Below are positions 31,751 through 42,700 of a DNA stretch of 64,000 bases, one piece after another (within the stretch, counting starts at the first letter, position 1; each line of letters opens with the position of its first letter). Source of the DNA: Metamycoplasma arthritidis (GTDB taxonomy: Bacteria; Bacillota_I; Bacilli_A; Mycoplasmatales; Metamycoplasmataceae). The position numbers and the translations under genes were made by a program. Below the pieces are notes generated by a model. It was not told where the DNA came from, did no database searches, and saw only the letters and a program-made list of their open reading frames with translations. Where the stretch lies: assembly GCF_900660715.1 (NCBI RefSeq), contig NZ_LR215047.1, forward strand, positions 248,001-312,000, read 5' to 3'.

Positions 31751-33844
31751 TTAATCTTCATCGATTTTTACTTTGCCACCACGTTTTTTGATGATTTCAT
31801 CAGCTAAATTACGAGGTAGTTTTTCGTAGTGATCGAATCACATTTGATAAGTTCCACGACCAGTAGTCATTGAACGAAGTTCAGTAGCATAACCAAACAT
31901 TTCACTTAATGGAATATATGCTTTAATAACATGAGCACCATCATTTCTAGTTTCGTTATCTCTTACTTGACCACGTCTTCTAGAAATATCTCCCATAACA
32001 TCACCAAAGAAATCTTCTGGTATAACAACAGCAACGTCCATAATTGGTTCAAGTAGAACCGTTCCTAGCATTTCCCGACCTTTGGTTAAAGACTTAGAAG
32101 CGGCAATTTTATATGCTAATTCAGAGCTATCGACTTCATGGTATGATCCATCGAATAAAGTAGCTTTAACATCAATTAAAGGATACCCTGCCAAAATTCC
32201 AATTTCCATTTTTTCTTTAAGTCCTTTTTCAATTGACTTAATGTATTCTTTAGGAATTTTCCCACCAACAATTTTGTCAACAAATTCAAAGCCTTTATCA
32301 GGGTTTGGTTCATATTTGATTCAAACATGTCCATATTGACCTTTACCACCTGATTGTTTCTTGTGAATCCCTTCAACTTCGGCACTTTTTGTAATGGTTT
32401 CACGGTATGAAACTTGAGGTGCACCAACATTGGCCGCTACTTTAAATTCACGTTTTAGCCGGTCAACTATGATGTCAAGATGAAGTTCACCCATTCCAGC
32501 AATAATGGTTTGGCCAGTTTCTTCGTCGGTGTAGTATTTGAAAGTAGGGTCTTCAGCGGCTAATCTTTGAAGTGCTAGTGAAAGTTTTTCTGAAGCATCT
32601 TTTGAAGCAGGTTCTAATGCTTGCGAAATAACTGGTTCTGGGAAGTTCATGTTTTCTAAAACAATATCTTTATGTTTTTCATCAATTAGAGTGTCCCCAG
32701 TAGTAGTGAATTTAAGTCCAACGGCAGCGCCGATATCACCAGTACGAACTTCATCAATGTCAGTTCTACTATTAGCATGCATTAATAAAATTCGACCAAT
32801 TCTTTCTTTTTCACCTTTAGTTGAGTTATATAAGTAAGTTCCTTTGTTTAGAATACCTGAGTAAACTCTAAAGAAAGTCAGGTTACCAACATAAGGGTCG
32901 TTCATAACCTTAAATGCTAGTGATGAGAAAAATTCATCATCAGAAGCAGGAATGGAAATTTCACCTTCGCCTTTGTATGCTTTCATTGGGGGAATGTCTA
33001 GTGGTGATGGTAGATAGTCAACAATCGCATTAAGCATTAACTTAACACCTTTGTTTTTGAAGCTTGTGCCACAAACAACAGGGAAATAAGTCGCTGAAAG
33101 AGTTGCTTTTCTAATAGCTGCTTTGATTTTTTCAATTGAAACTTCTTTTTCTTCTAATAAAGCTTCCATAATTTCTTCATCAAAGTCAGCAACAGATTCA
33201 ATTAACGATGAACGCATTAGAGTAGCTTCATCTAGTAGATGGGCTGGAATCGGAATTTCTTTCATGTTTTCTTCAGGCTTGCCATCAAATTCATAAGCTT
33301 TCATTTCAACTAAATCAATAATTCCAGTAAATTGAGCTTCTTCACCAATGTTTAGTTGAATTGGATGAGCGTTTGCACCTAAAAGTTTTCTAAGTGATTC
33401 TGTTGAAGCTTTAAAATTAGCTCCAGCTTTATCCATTTTGTTAACATAAACAATTCGAGGAACGTTGTAGTTAGTTGCTTGACGTCAAACAGTTTCAGTT
33501 TGTGGTTCAACACCGCTTTGAGCATCTAAAACTGCTACAGCACCGTCAAGTACTCTTAATGAACGTTCAACTTCAACAGTAAAGTCGACGTGGCCTGGGG
33601 TGTCAATAATGTTTAGACGTTTACCACCTCAATATGCAGTAGTAGCCGCTGAGGTAATGGTGATTCCTCTTTCTTGTTCTTGAACCATTCAGTCCATTTG
33701 GCTTTCACCCTCGTGGGTTTCACCAATTTTGTGGATTTTTCCGGTATGGAATAGTACCCGCTCAGTAGTGGTGGTTTTACCAGCGTCGATGTGGGCCATA
33801 ATTCCAATATTACGGTAATCTTCTAATTTATATTCACGTGCCAT
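31751..33844 (-). CDS. fusA: Elongation factor G
   Basis: GTPase that drives ribosomal translocation. The 697 residues contain [36 protein letters not shown] and the C-terminal domains IV and V in the standard order. UGA-Trp codons at several conserved Trp positions split it into apparent fragments. The ATG at 33844 starts [15 protein letters not shown]. It is the last gene of the str operon, 17 nt after rpsG. Confidence 0.98.
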
Positions 33845-33861
33845 AATAAAATCCTAATTTC

Positions 33862-34332
33862 CTATCATCTAAAGTGTGCAAACGCTTTGTTAGATTCTGC
33901 CATTTTATAGGTATCTTCACGTTTTTTAATAGCACCACCCATTTTGTTTGATGCATCAATGATTTCGCCCGCTAGTTTTTCTTCCATTGTTTTTTCATTA
34001 CGCAATCTAGCATATTGAATTAATCATCTTAGTGCTAGAGTTTGTTTTCTTTTTGCACTAACTTCACAAGGAACTTGGTAGTTTGATCCACCAACTCTTC
34101 TTGAACGAACTTCTAATTGTGGGCTAATATTTTCAATTGCAACAGTAAACACTTCAATTGGTTCTTTATTAGTTTTATTCTTGATAATTGCAAAGGCATT
34201 GTATAAAATGCTTTCTGCAACTGATTTTTTACCATCAAGCATGATTGTGTTAATTAATTTAGTAATAATTTTTGAGTTAAAAACTGGATCAGCTAACACA
34301 TCTCTTGTAGGAGTTTTTCTTTTTCTTGCCAT
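33862..34332 (-). CDS. rpsG: 30S ribosomal protein S7
   Basis: Primary 16S rRNA binder that nucleates the 30S head. The 156 residues ([16 protein letters not shown] to AFAHFRW) match the family length; the last codon is UGA-Trp followed by TAG. It sits between rpsL and fusA. Confidence 0.98.
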
Positions 34333-34353
34333 GATTTAATCTCGCTTTCTAAA

Positions 34354-34770
34354 TTAATTTTCTTTTGGTTTTTTAGTTCCGTAAATTGAACGACCTTGTT
34401 TACGTTTGTCAACACCAGCGGCATCTTGAGTACCACGTACGATAGTGTATCTAACTCCGGGTAGGTCTTTAACTTTACCGCCGCGAATCAATACTACTGA
34501 GTGTTCTTGTAAGTTGTGTCCTTCACCAGGAATATATGCAGTCACTTCTTGACCATTAGATAGTCTTACCCGAGCATATTTACGAATAGCTGAATTAGGT
34601 TTTTTAGGGGTCATCGTTGCTACCCGAGTACAAACACCACGTTTAAATGGACTAGGAATTTTATTTTCTTTTTTTTGTAAAGAGTTAAACATCATACCTA
34701 AAGCAGGGGCTTTTGATTTTGAAGTTTTAGCACTACGACCATGATTAATCAATTGACTAATTGTAGGCAT
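34354..34770 (-). CDS. rpsL: 30S ribosomal protein S12
   Basis: Decoding-centre protein of 138 residues with the conserved [15 protein letters not shown] and [11 protein letters not shown] segments; the lysines associated with streptomycin sensitivity (TPKKPNS and the VKDLPG lysine) are unchanged. First gene of rpsL-rpsG-fusA, preceded by GGAAAG-type ribosome site. Confidence 0.98.
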   Translation of the reverse strand: MPTISQLINHGRSAKTSKSKAPALGMMFNSLQKKENKIPSPFKRGVCTRVATMTPKKPNSAIRKYARVRLSNGQEVTAYIPGEGHNLQEHSVVLIRGGKVKDLPGVRYTIVRGTQDAAGVDKRKQGRSIYGTKKPKEN

Positions 34771-34853
34771 CTTTATTTTCCTTTCATTTTAATTTTTAGT
34801 TTGGATAATTTTTATGTTTGGTATTTATGCTATTTTACAAAAATACGTTTGAT

Positions 34854-34859
34854 ATTATA
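34854..34859 (-). promoter_or_regulatory. -10 box of the rpsL operon
   Basis: TATAAT on the minus strand about 85 nt before the rpsL ATG, with TTGTTG-like sequence immediately upstream. A leader of this length would suit ribosomal operon control, but I see no clear structure. Confidence 0.45.
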
Positions 34860-34996
34860 CAACAACGGGACCAGTGTTAAATTAAAAAAGCAATTTTTTA
34901 TTTTCGTGAATAGAATTTAATGTTTTAATTTGACTTTTGACTTTTAACTTTTGTTAATTCAGACTCATCAAGTGTTATCAAATATGACAACAAAAT

Positions 34997-35027
34997 AAAA
35001 GCATAGTTTTAAAACCATGCTTTTAAA
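34997..35027 (-). terminator. Terminator of the small lipoprotein gene
   Basis: AAAAGCAT-GTTTT pairs with AAAAC-ATGCTTTT with one internal mismatch, followed on the minus strand by a T-rich run. Confidence 0.7.
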
Positions 35028-35038
35028 TTTATATTTTG

Positions 35039-35503
35039 TTAATCTTCGAATTCAAGATTACCTTTAACTTGTTCTTTAAGTTCTTCGAATTTTTTTAATA
35101 AATCAGAAACTTTTTTAATCTCTTCTTCGCTTAATTTTGCATTTTTCATGCTTTCTTCAAGTTTTTTAACTGTAGTAATTTGTTCTTCAATTTCTGACAA
35201 GGCTTGTGAAAGCTTAGCTTTATCAATTCCCGAAGCTGAAATAGCTAATTTTACATTTTTACTAATTTCTTCTTGTTTTTTTTCAGCAGTTTGAGCTTCA
35301 TCTTTTAGTTGTTTTTGTTTATTTTCGTCTTGTTTTGGTTGTTCAGGAGTTTTAGGATCTTCTTTTTTAGGTTCATCTTTCTTGGGTTCTTCTGGTTTTT
35401 TCTTAGTATCGTCGCAAGAAGCGGCTACGACTGAAGTCGCAAATAAAGAAACAGTTCCAATACTTGTTAATAGTAAGCTAAGTGCTTTTTTAGATTTTTT
35501 CAT
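35039..35503 (-). CDS. Small lipoprotein with coiled-coil domain
   Basis: A 154-residue surface lipoprotein. The signal peptide (residues 1-29) ends in the lipobox VVAASC, and Cys30 would carry the lipid. It is followed by a tether of Pro-Glu-Lys repeats (KKPEEPKKDEPKKEDPK) and then about 90 residues of coiled coil. No Trp. I infer display on the outer face of the membrane; function unknown. A 14-base A tract (T on the coding strand) lies 125 bp upstream and might make its expression variable. Confidence 0.85.
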   Translation of the reverse strand: MKKSKKALSLLLTSIGTVSLFATSVVAASCDDTKKKPEEPKKDEPKKEDPKTPEQPKQDENKQKQLKDEAQTAEKKQEEISKNVKLAISASGIDKAKLSQALSEIEEQITTVKKLEESMKNAKLSEEEIKKVSDLLKKFEELKEQVKGNLEFED

Positions 35504-35627
35504 TATTTAAGTGAATTCCTTTTCTAATTAATTAGTTTTTGATTTTTGTTTAGTTTAAAAATAAATATTTATAAATGGCTACTTTTTGAATTTTTTGAAT
35601 ATAAAAAAAGTAACATTGCAATTTTAC

Positions 35628-35641
35628 AAAAAAAAAAAAAA
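35628..35641. repeat. Homopolymer A14
   Basis: Fourteen A in a row on the plus strand. It lies 125 bp upstream of the lipoprotein start on the minus strand, too far to be the spacer of a promoter close to that gene. Confidence 0.9.
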
Positions 35642-35913
35642 CAACCAATTGAGCAAAATGTTAGTTTAATGTGCAGTAAAAATGTGACGACTAAAGGAAT
35701 TTTTATGCAATTTGATTAATTCTTTTATTGTTTATTTTGACTTATTAATCGGATTGTTGGTTTGGAATTTATTTTGTAATTTACGAAGACCATATGATAA
35801 ACTACATACCTAAATGATTTTTACAACATTTAAAAAGATTATGAATCACAAACTCCATGTTGATATCGATGAGAGAAATGGGTATTTATTAGTGATTTTA
35901 AAAGACGTTTTTA

Positions 35914-35919
35914 TATAAT
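35914..35919 (+). promoter_or_regulatory. -10 box of holA, leaderless
   Basis: TATAAT ends 6 nt before the ATG at 35926. The GAGG between them is too close to act as a ribosome site. Confidence 0.55.
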
Positions 35920-35925
35920 TGAGGT

Positions 35926-36894
35926 ATGTATTTTATTAGAGGAAATGAAAACTATTTTATTGACGAAGAAGTCGCTAAAATTAGCAACGCTCTTCAAAGC
36001 CAATATGGTGAAAATTTTAAAGTTTACTTGTTTTCACAACAATTTAATTTTGAAGAAGTAGTCGATTTAATTTCAAATACCGATATTTTCTCAACTAATA
36101 AATTGCTAATTTTTAAAGATTTACTGTGATTTAATGAAAAAAATGCTAAAGTAGATAAAAATCTTGTTGATGAATTTTTATATTTAATTTCTACGGCCGT
36201 TAGCGATAGCACTATTGTTTTCACTAATTTTCAAGAAAAGTATGCCAAAACATTTAAACCTTCGGAGCTTTATAAATTTATTGAAAAGAATGCTAAATTG
36301 ATTGAAGTTGAAAAATTAAGTGACCGTCAAATCTATGCTTTTGTTCAAAAATTAATTAAATCAAGAGGCGGCACAATTGATGATTTTACCTTAGTGGAAC
36401 TTGTTTCATCATTACCCAATAATCTAAACTTAATTGAAAATGAAATTACGCGGTTGATGTTAGAAAAAAAAGAAATAACTCCAGGAATGATTGCTAATAG
36501 TAACTTAAGTATCTCTAGCAATATTAGTTATGCTTTTTCGGATGCTTTTATTAAATTTAACTCGTTTTCTGAGATCATCAAAAAACTCCAAGAACAGTTA
36601 AACTATGGGATTCATCCTAGCCAAATCCTTGCCCAAATAGCTCAGATTCTTAGTGATTGTCAAAGAATTTATTTCCTTAAAAAACAAGCTCAATCGTTAG
36701 ATAATATTGCTAAATCCTTAAACCTTCATATCTATCGGATCAAATTATTAAATTCACTTTTAATTAAATTAGAATATTCACAAGTTAAAAGAAGTTTAAA
36801 TGAACTTAGCAAACTAGATGAAGATATTAAAAATGATAGGATTGATGGCGGGTTAGGACTAAAAATCTTTTTGCTTAACTTAATCAATATGTAA
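35926..36894 (+). CDS. holA: DNA polymerase III delta subunit
   Basis: Clamp-loader subunit that opens the beta clamp. The 322 residues fit in length. The start MYFIRGNENYFIDEEV matches the family pattern (fl..Gxe.yfi.e...i), with SNTDIFSTNKLLIF and EIEKLSDRQIYAFVQK-like segments following, and the C-terminal helices ILAQIAQILSDCQRIYFLK. Delta subunits are divergent, so the call rests on overall pattern and length. The next gene starts 18 nt downstream. Confidence 0.85.
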
Positions 36895-36912
36895 TAAAAA
36901 GCGGGAGTCAAA

Positions 36913-38496
36913 ATGAAAAAAAATGAAGCTAAAAAAATGATTCTATATGAGCTTAAATTAGAGTCGTTTAAAGATGGCAATATAAGTGGTCGCGGCGACT
37001 CATTAGGCCTTTGATCGCGGAATTATTATTTTGATTTTTTAAAAGTTAATACAATTGTGATTGATGACATTTTATCGCAATATGAAAATGCTACTAATTT
37101 AGAAGAAGTTAAACAACGCCATGGCTCGTTAAGTGAATTTATCACTATGACAAAGAATTATTTTAAAAAAGGAATTTTCATTAGTCCAACAATCGATTTT
37201 AAAAAATTAAAGCAAACTTATTTAAATTGAAATAACATGATGTATCTATATGACATCGAAAAAAAAGAAACCTCTCCCTTTGCTTCTGATCTTGACCGTT
37301 ATAGTAATAATAACTACTTAAATCCTAACAACAGTATTGTTGAACTTGCCAACATAGTTATTTATTTTGAAAAAATCATTAACTTCTACTTTCAATGTGG
37401 CATTAAAGTTTTTACTTTAGAAAATTTTGATTTTTTAATTGCTAAACAAAACTTTAAAAACAAAAAAAGCAACTTTCGATTTTTACAAGATCTTTATAAA
37501 ATGATTAAAAGATTGAGCGCAAAAAATATTGTTATTTTAAAATCTCATCATTTTACAAAAGTCACATATTTGAAAATGGCAAAATTAAAAGAACCATGTT
37601 TTGATTATTTATACCTAAATCATCTGTCACTACTAGATATTGATCCCACTTTACCTTTTATTAGAAAAAGACCTTTAAACCTTAAACATTTTTTAAAACA
37701 ATATCGTCCTTTTAGTAATGACGCACGCTTTATTATGTCATTAGGATCTAATTTAGTTGGCAGAATTAATTCACGCTGGGGTGATGAAAAAGCTTATTTT
37801 TCTGAAAGCGCCAAAAGCTTTTTATTAGTCATGTTTGCCGCTAAAAACTCAGCAGCCATTTACTACGGCGATGAATTAGGCATGTTACAAGCTAACATTA
37901 AAAAACCAAGTGATTTTTTTGACAAGAATTACAATGAAGATAAACGTTTTTACGAAAGCATTAACGTTAGCAAAGAAACGTATTTTGAAATAAGAAAAAG
38001 CCTTGATAAAATTAGTGCTAACAATTTAATGAGTTGAAACGATCGTAGAAATAGTGGCTTTTCCGATCACCACAGTCCTCATAATTTGGTAGCCAAAAAT
38101 TTTGAAAAAAACAATGTTACAAATCAAGCCCAAGACCCAACATCACCACTTAATTTTGTTGATTTTTTAATATCATTATGGAAAAAAAGCGAATTTAATA
38201 GCATCCTAGAAAAAGGTACTGCTAAAGTGTCGTTAAGTTGTGCCAAAATTCTGAAAATCAAACGAACTTATAAGCATAACAAAATCCTTTTTATTCTTAA
38301 TATGACTAACAAAGCAAGAAAAATGAATCTTTTAAAGGACTGAAGAATTTTAGGAAGCACTTATTTCAATAAATTTTATGCTTCTATACCCAATAAGCTA
38401 GATCCCTTTGAAAGCTTAATTCTTGTTAAAACAACAAAATCCGCTTCGGAATTTTCAAAAGAAGATTTAACCGAAACCGTTGTAGTAGATGTATAA
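36913..38496 (+). CDS. Degenerate GH13 (alpha-glucosidase-like) protein, probably inactive
   Basis: The 527 residues follow the glycoside hydrolase 13 barrel: GDSLGLWSRNYYFDFLKVN (residues ~28-46, like GIxxKLDYLKxLGV), KKGIFISPTIDF, YLNPNNSIVELAN...CGIKVFTLE (like DLNYxNPxV...GVDGFRLD), RINSRWGDE, AAIYYGDELGM (319-324, like FIYQGEEIGM) and SWNDRRNSGF. The catalytic positions are altered: FRxD is FTLE at 167-170, losing both Arg and the Asp nucleophile, and the NHD of region IV is SNL near 279. It follows holA by 18 nt with GGGAG as ribosome site. No signal peptide. I infer a pseudoenzyme with a retained carbohydrate or scaffold role. Confidence 0.8.
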
Positions 38497-38804
38497 AAAA
38501 ATTTTTAATTCAATAAAACGAATGCGTGTTTCAACAAACAAAATAGTAGCTTTTTTAAGATAATCTAAAATTGAATTTATCCAACTAAACGTCTAAGATT
38601 ACCGCTAATAAAGTTACTTATTTTTTATAGTAAAAACTTAACTAAAATTTGCATAAACAATAGTTAAATGATCTAAAAAATTTCTCAAAATCAAAAAAAT
38701 TTTGCTTTTTTTGTTCGTGGGTTCCTTTTTTTTTTTTTTTTTGCAAAATCGGCATACAATAGCAATGAATTAAAATATTTTTACTTAAAAAAGAGAGGAA
38801 AATT
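38497..38804. other. Gene-free interval containing the T17 promoter
   Basis: No coding region. Its notable content is the homopolymer at 38726-38742 followed by TACAAT at 38755-38760 and the ribosome site GAGAGGA at 38793-38799. No clear terminator for the upstream gene was found. Confidence 0.5.
38726..38760 (+). promoter_or_regulatory. Promoter with T17 tract, candidate phase switch
   Basis: Seventeen T (38726-38742), 12 bp, then the -10 box TACAAT (38755-38760). The tract covers the place of the -35 element and part of the spacer. Slippage would change promoter geometry. It drives the membrane protein at 38805 and perhaps the large lipoprotein at 39797. Confidence 0.6.
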
Positions 38805-39731
38805 ATGGCCAAGGGGCTAAAAATATTTTTAGCAACAGCTGGTGTACTCGTGTTTCCAGCTGCTATAGGAATTGGTGTCGGAATTGGATTCGCTACCCGT
38901 GAAAGTGCTGAAAAATCAACACAATCAATGAACAAGTCGACCCAAGCAATTTACGAAAAACAAGGTTCATCAATTGCTAATGCTGATGTCAAATCAAAAT
39001 ATACCCAAGCAGTCGCTGCATATTCAAAGAAAATGCAAGAAGATAGTACCAAAATCATTAACGAAGTGCTTGAAACCTTCAAATGAATGGATCGCTTTGA
39101 TCAAAGCAATATTGTTGAACAATACAATAAAGGCGTGCAAGCTCTAAACAAAATCATCACCGACATTATGAAGGAAATTGAAAAAGATTACAATGGTGGC
39201 AAAAAAGCTAATGGTTTAGAATCAATTAAGGATAAGTTAAATAAAGATAAGTTAACCGAAATTGTTCGTGATGAAAAAGTTGGTTTAGCTAAATTAGTTG
39301 AAGAAGTAGGAAAGGAAGTTGGTAAATATGCTAAAAAAATCTTTGAACACGCTTTAAAAGAAAATAGTCAAACTAAAGACATCCCAGCATTAAACGAAGT
39401 TATTGATGCTGTTGATAAATACTTTACCGATGCAAAGGAAAATGCCTTTACAAAACTAGCAAAAGAGTTAAAAGAATTTGACTTTAGTGCATTAGAAAAA
39501 GAAGGCTACAACAAAACCCTAGAAAAACTAATGGGACTAGTAAGTAAAGCTAGAACCGAAGCTGTTAAAATCCTAGATTCAATCAAAAACCTTAAAGCTG
39601 ATGAAAAAGCAAAAATTAAAGAAGCTATTAGACCATACTACACCGCTTTGAATAAAGCGCTATCTAGTTCGGTTGGCTTGTTAACTGAAAAACTAAAAGA
39701 ATTAGCTCCAGTTATTGAAAACCTAAAATAA
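38805..39731 (+). CDS. Membrane-anchored helical surface protein
   Basis: A 308-residue protein. Residues 1-31 hold one hydrophobic anchor (KIFLATAGVLVFPAAIGIGVGIGF), with no Cys lipobox. The rest is helical and charged (KLVEEVGKEVGKYAKKIFEHAL) with a single UGA-Trp at 39084. I recognise no family. A GAGAGGA ribosome site precedes the ATG. A terminator follows, then the lipoprotein gene 65 nt on. Likely exposed outside and under the control of the T17 promoter. Confidence 0.8.
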
Positions 39732-39740
39732 TTAGCCACA

Positions 39741-39780
39741 AAAATATGATAAAGGAGCGCTACCCTTAATCATATTTTTT
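39741..39780 (+). terminator. Terminator between the two surface-protein genes
   Basis: AAAATATGAT and ATCATATTTT form a 10-bp stem with an inner AAGG/CCTT stem, ending in six T. It may be only partly effective, which would allow some cotranscription. Confidence 0.75.
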
Positions 39781-39796
39781 ATTTGTAAGAGAAATA

Positions 39797-42700
39797 ATGA
39801 AGAAGAAATGAAACAAAAAGCTAATTAGTTTATTAACAATAACCACAGCCACTGCGACCGGAGCTCTTGCATTATCATGCTCTAGTATTGAAGAGATTCT
39901 AAAAAGCGCTTTAGGCAAAACCGGAACTACTAATTACATTGGTGTTACTAAAGGCTTTGACAAAAGTAAAGTTTTGCCAAGTGATTTTAAACCCGATTTT
40001 TTAGAATATCCTAAAAATGAAAATGGCATTTACTTTCGAATTGCTAAAATCACCCCAAATAACCACAATGGTACTTTAGTAGTTTCTTATTTTTTAGAGA
40101 AAAAGGCTACGAATGGTGAATGAATAAAATCACAACTTAGAGAATATCAAATCACTGGTTTTAAAACTTATAATGATTTAGCTACGGATTATTTAAAAAA
40201 AGTTGAAGTTAAAAATAATAAATCAAACCAACAAAATTATCTACCATCTGAATATGCGCAAAATGAATCTAATTTCATTTTTAAAAATATTCCCGATGAT
40301 TACGAACTTAAAAAAGAAATCTTAGTTGATGATGAAGCCGGTACTATCACTATTAAATACCATCTTATTAATAAAAAATTAAATTCCAAATCAATTACTA
40401 CACAAAAAGTTTTTGATGGTTTTGATACAAATTTAAAACGAAAAACTCGTCTTGAAGTAGCAAGACTGAACGAACTGTTTAATGAAACTAACACTCTAGA
40501 AGTGACAAGCGCCAAGAAATCATTGTTTCCTTCAAAATTAACTGCCGATGATTTTAAAAACAAAAAAGAAGATGCCGAAATTGTAATTACTGCAATTAAA
40601 GCCCAAAACGATGCTTTGGGCACTGTACAAGTTTCTTTTTATCTAAAAAGCACTAAAAAAGGATTGGAACATTTAAAAACCGAAGAAAAAACTATTACTC
40701 TAGAAGGATTTTTAACAACTGAAGAACATAAACAAAATCTTCGTGAAGCCGAAAAAAACCGTTTAAACGGACTACTAAGCACTCAAGAAGTTGCTATTGA
40801 TGACAAAAATCCTACAACTAAAAAAGACCGTTTAGCAAGTTCTATTACAAAAGGTAATTTAGAAGCTAAACTTTTAGGATATAGCGATGTTTCAGTAAAA
40901 ATTTTGCAAATTAGCTATGATGAAGAAACTGGAAAAGTTACAGCAACAGTAGCATTAACATCACGAATTGCATCATTGAATGAAGAAGTTGAAAGTACCA
41001 AAACTAAACAAGTTGCAATTAACGGTTATCTAACGCTTGCTGAGCATCATGCAAGATTAGAAAAGGCGCGGCTTGAAACCATCCTTAATAACATAAATGG
41101 CCTAGAACCAAAAAATAGTGATGTCAAATTCAGTGAATTGCTCCCTAGTCAAATAAACGCAAAAGAACATTTTAAACTTCAATATGACGATTATGAAATT
41201 GAAGTGCTATCTAGCGATAAAATTGACGATGAAAAGGGAATTTTAGAACTTACGATTAGAATTAGATCTTTAAAACCTAACTTTAAGGGTTTAATGAGTG
41301 AAAGCACTAAAAAAATTACCTTAAGCGGCTTTGAAACCACTGCTAGTTTACGCATCAAAACATTGCGTAAACAGACAATTGAAGAATTGAATAACAAATT
41401 ATCATCCGCTCAATTTGAAACCCAATTACTAAACGGACTTGATGCCAAAAAAGCCGAAACTTTACCTAGCCAAGCACTCGATCTAGCAAATTACAAGGTT
41501 GCTCTTAAAAATGGCTCTGAACGTGTAAAAATTCTTAATGCAAGGGCGGATGATGAAAATGGCACTATTACTTTAAAAGTAAAACTTGTAACGCATAATG
41601 ATGAGCTAAACGAAGATCTTGAATCATCAAATACTAGAGAAATCACTATTGGTGGTTTTATCACAAAAGCAGAATTTGAAAAACGCCAAGAAATTGAGCG
41701 TTTAGATAGTTTATTGAACAATTTGGATATTTTGAGCTTAGTAAATAATTTAAATAAGGAAAATCTACTAGCCAGTGAAGTGACCAAAGATAGTTTTAAA
41801 ACCGATATCGGAGCGGACTATCAAGCGATTATTACTAAAATTGTTGAAACTAATATTGAAGCTGGAACTATTAAATTAAAACTTAAATTATTAAGTCGCA
41901 AGACTCAATTTAACAACTTAGAAAGCAGTTTTGAAAAAGAAATTACTATTAGCGGGTTTTTAACAAAAAGTCGTTATATTCAAAACCAAAAATCGTCGTT
42001 AAATGGCTTATTAAAAACACTCTCACCTTCTATTAGTTTAAACAATTTTGATAAAGATAACAATCATGCTGGGCTTGTTAAAAAAGAAAATCTTGATATC
42101 AACTTAAATAATGCCACTCTAACTCTAGGGAATGTAATTTTTGAAGCAATTGAAAATGGTAGCAAACTAAAAATTCGTTTCAAAGTTAGAAAATACGATA
42201 GTAAAATTGGCGAAACAATCGAATCAGACGAAGAGTTTACCCACATTATTAAAGGTTTTTTAACGAAAGCAAAATTTGATGAACTAGCGAGATTAAACGA
42301 ACTTATTCAATATCAAGATTTAATAACTTTTAAAGAAGATAGTATTAAAACAAAAGCGGCCTCTTCAATTTCGGCTAGTGATCTTAAATTGAATGATGCC
42401 TTATATGGCAATAAAATTATCAATACCGAAGTAGTATATGAAAGTATAAAACCTAATCCTCAAACCGGCCAACTAGAAGTTACATATCACTTAAAATCCA
42501 AAGTACATAGCGACATCAAAACCAAATCAAAAACAATTGTCTTGATGGCACTTTCAGATGAGCAATATCGAATTAATTCACTTGCTAATAATTTCGATTT
42601 TGAATTTGATAGAAGCAAGATTTCGAGTGAAGTATATAGTATTAATACGCTAAAAGACTATTTAAGTCACCCTGAAAATTTAGCTGCTTGAATTAACAAA

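Larger units (their letters stand above)
35504..35925. other. Gene-free interval with A14 tract
   Basis: No credible coding region. It contains the promoter region of the divergent lipoprotein gene, a run of 14 A at 35628-35641 and, at its end, the holA -10 box. Confidence 0.5.
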
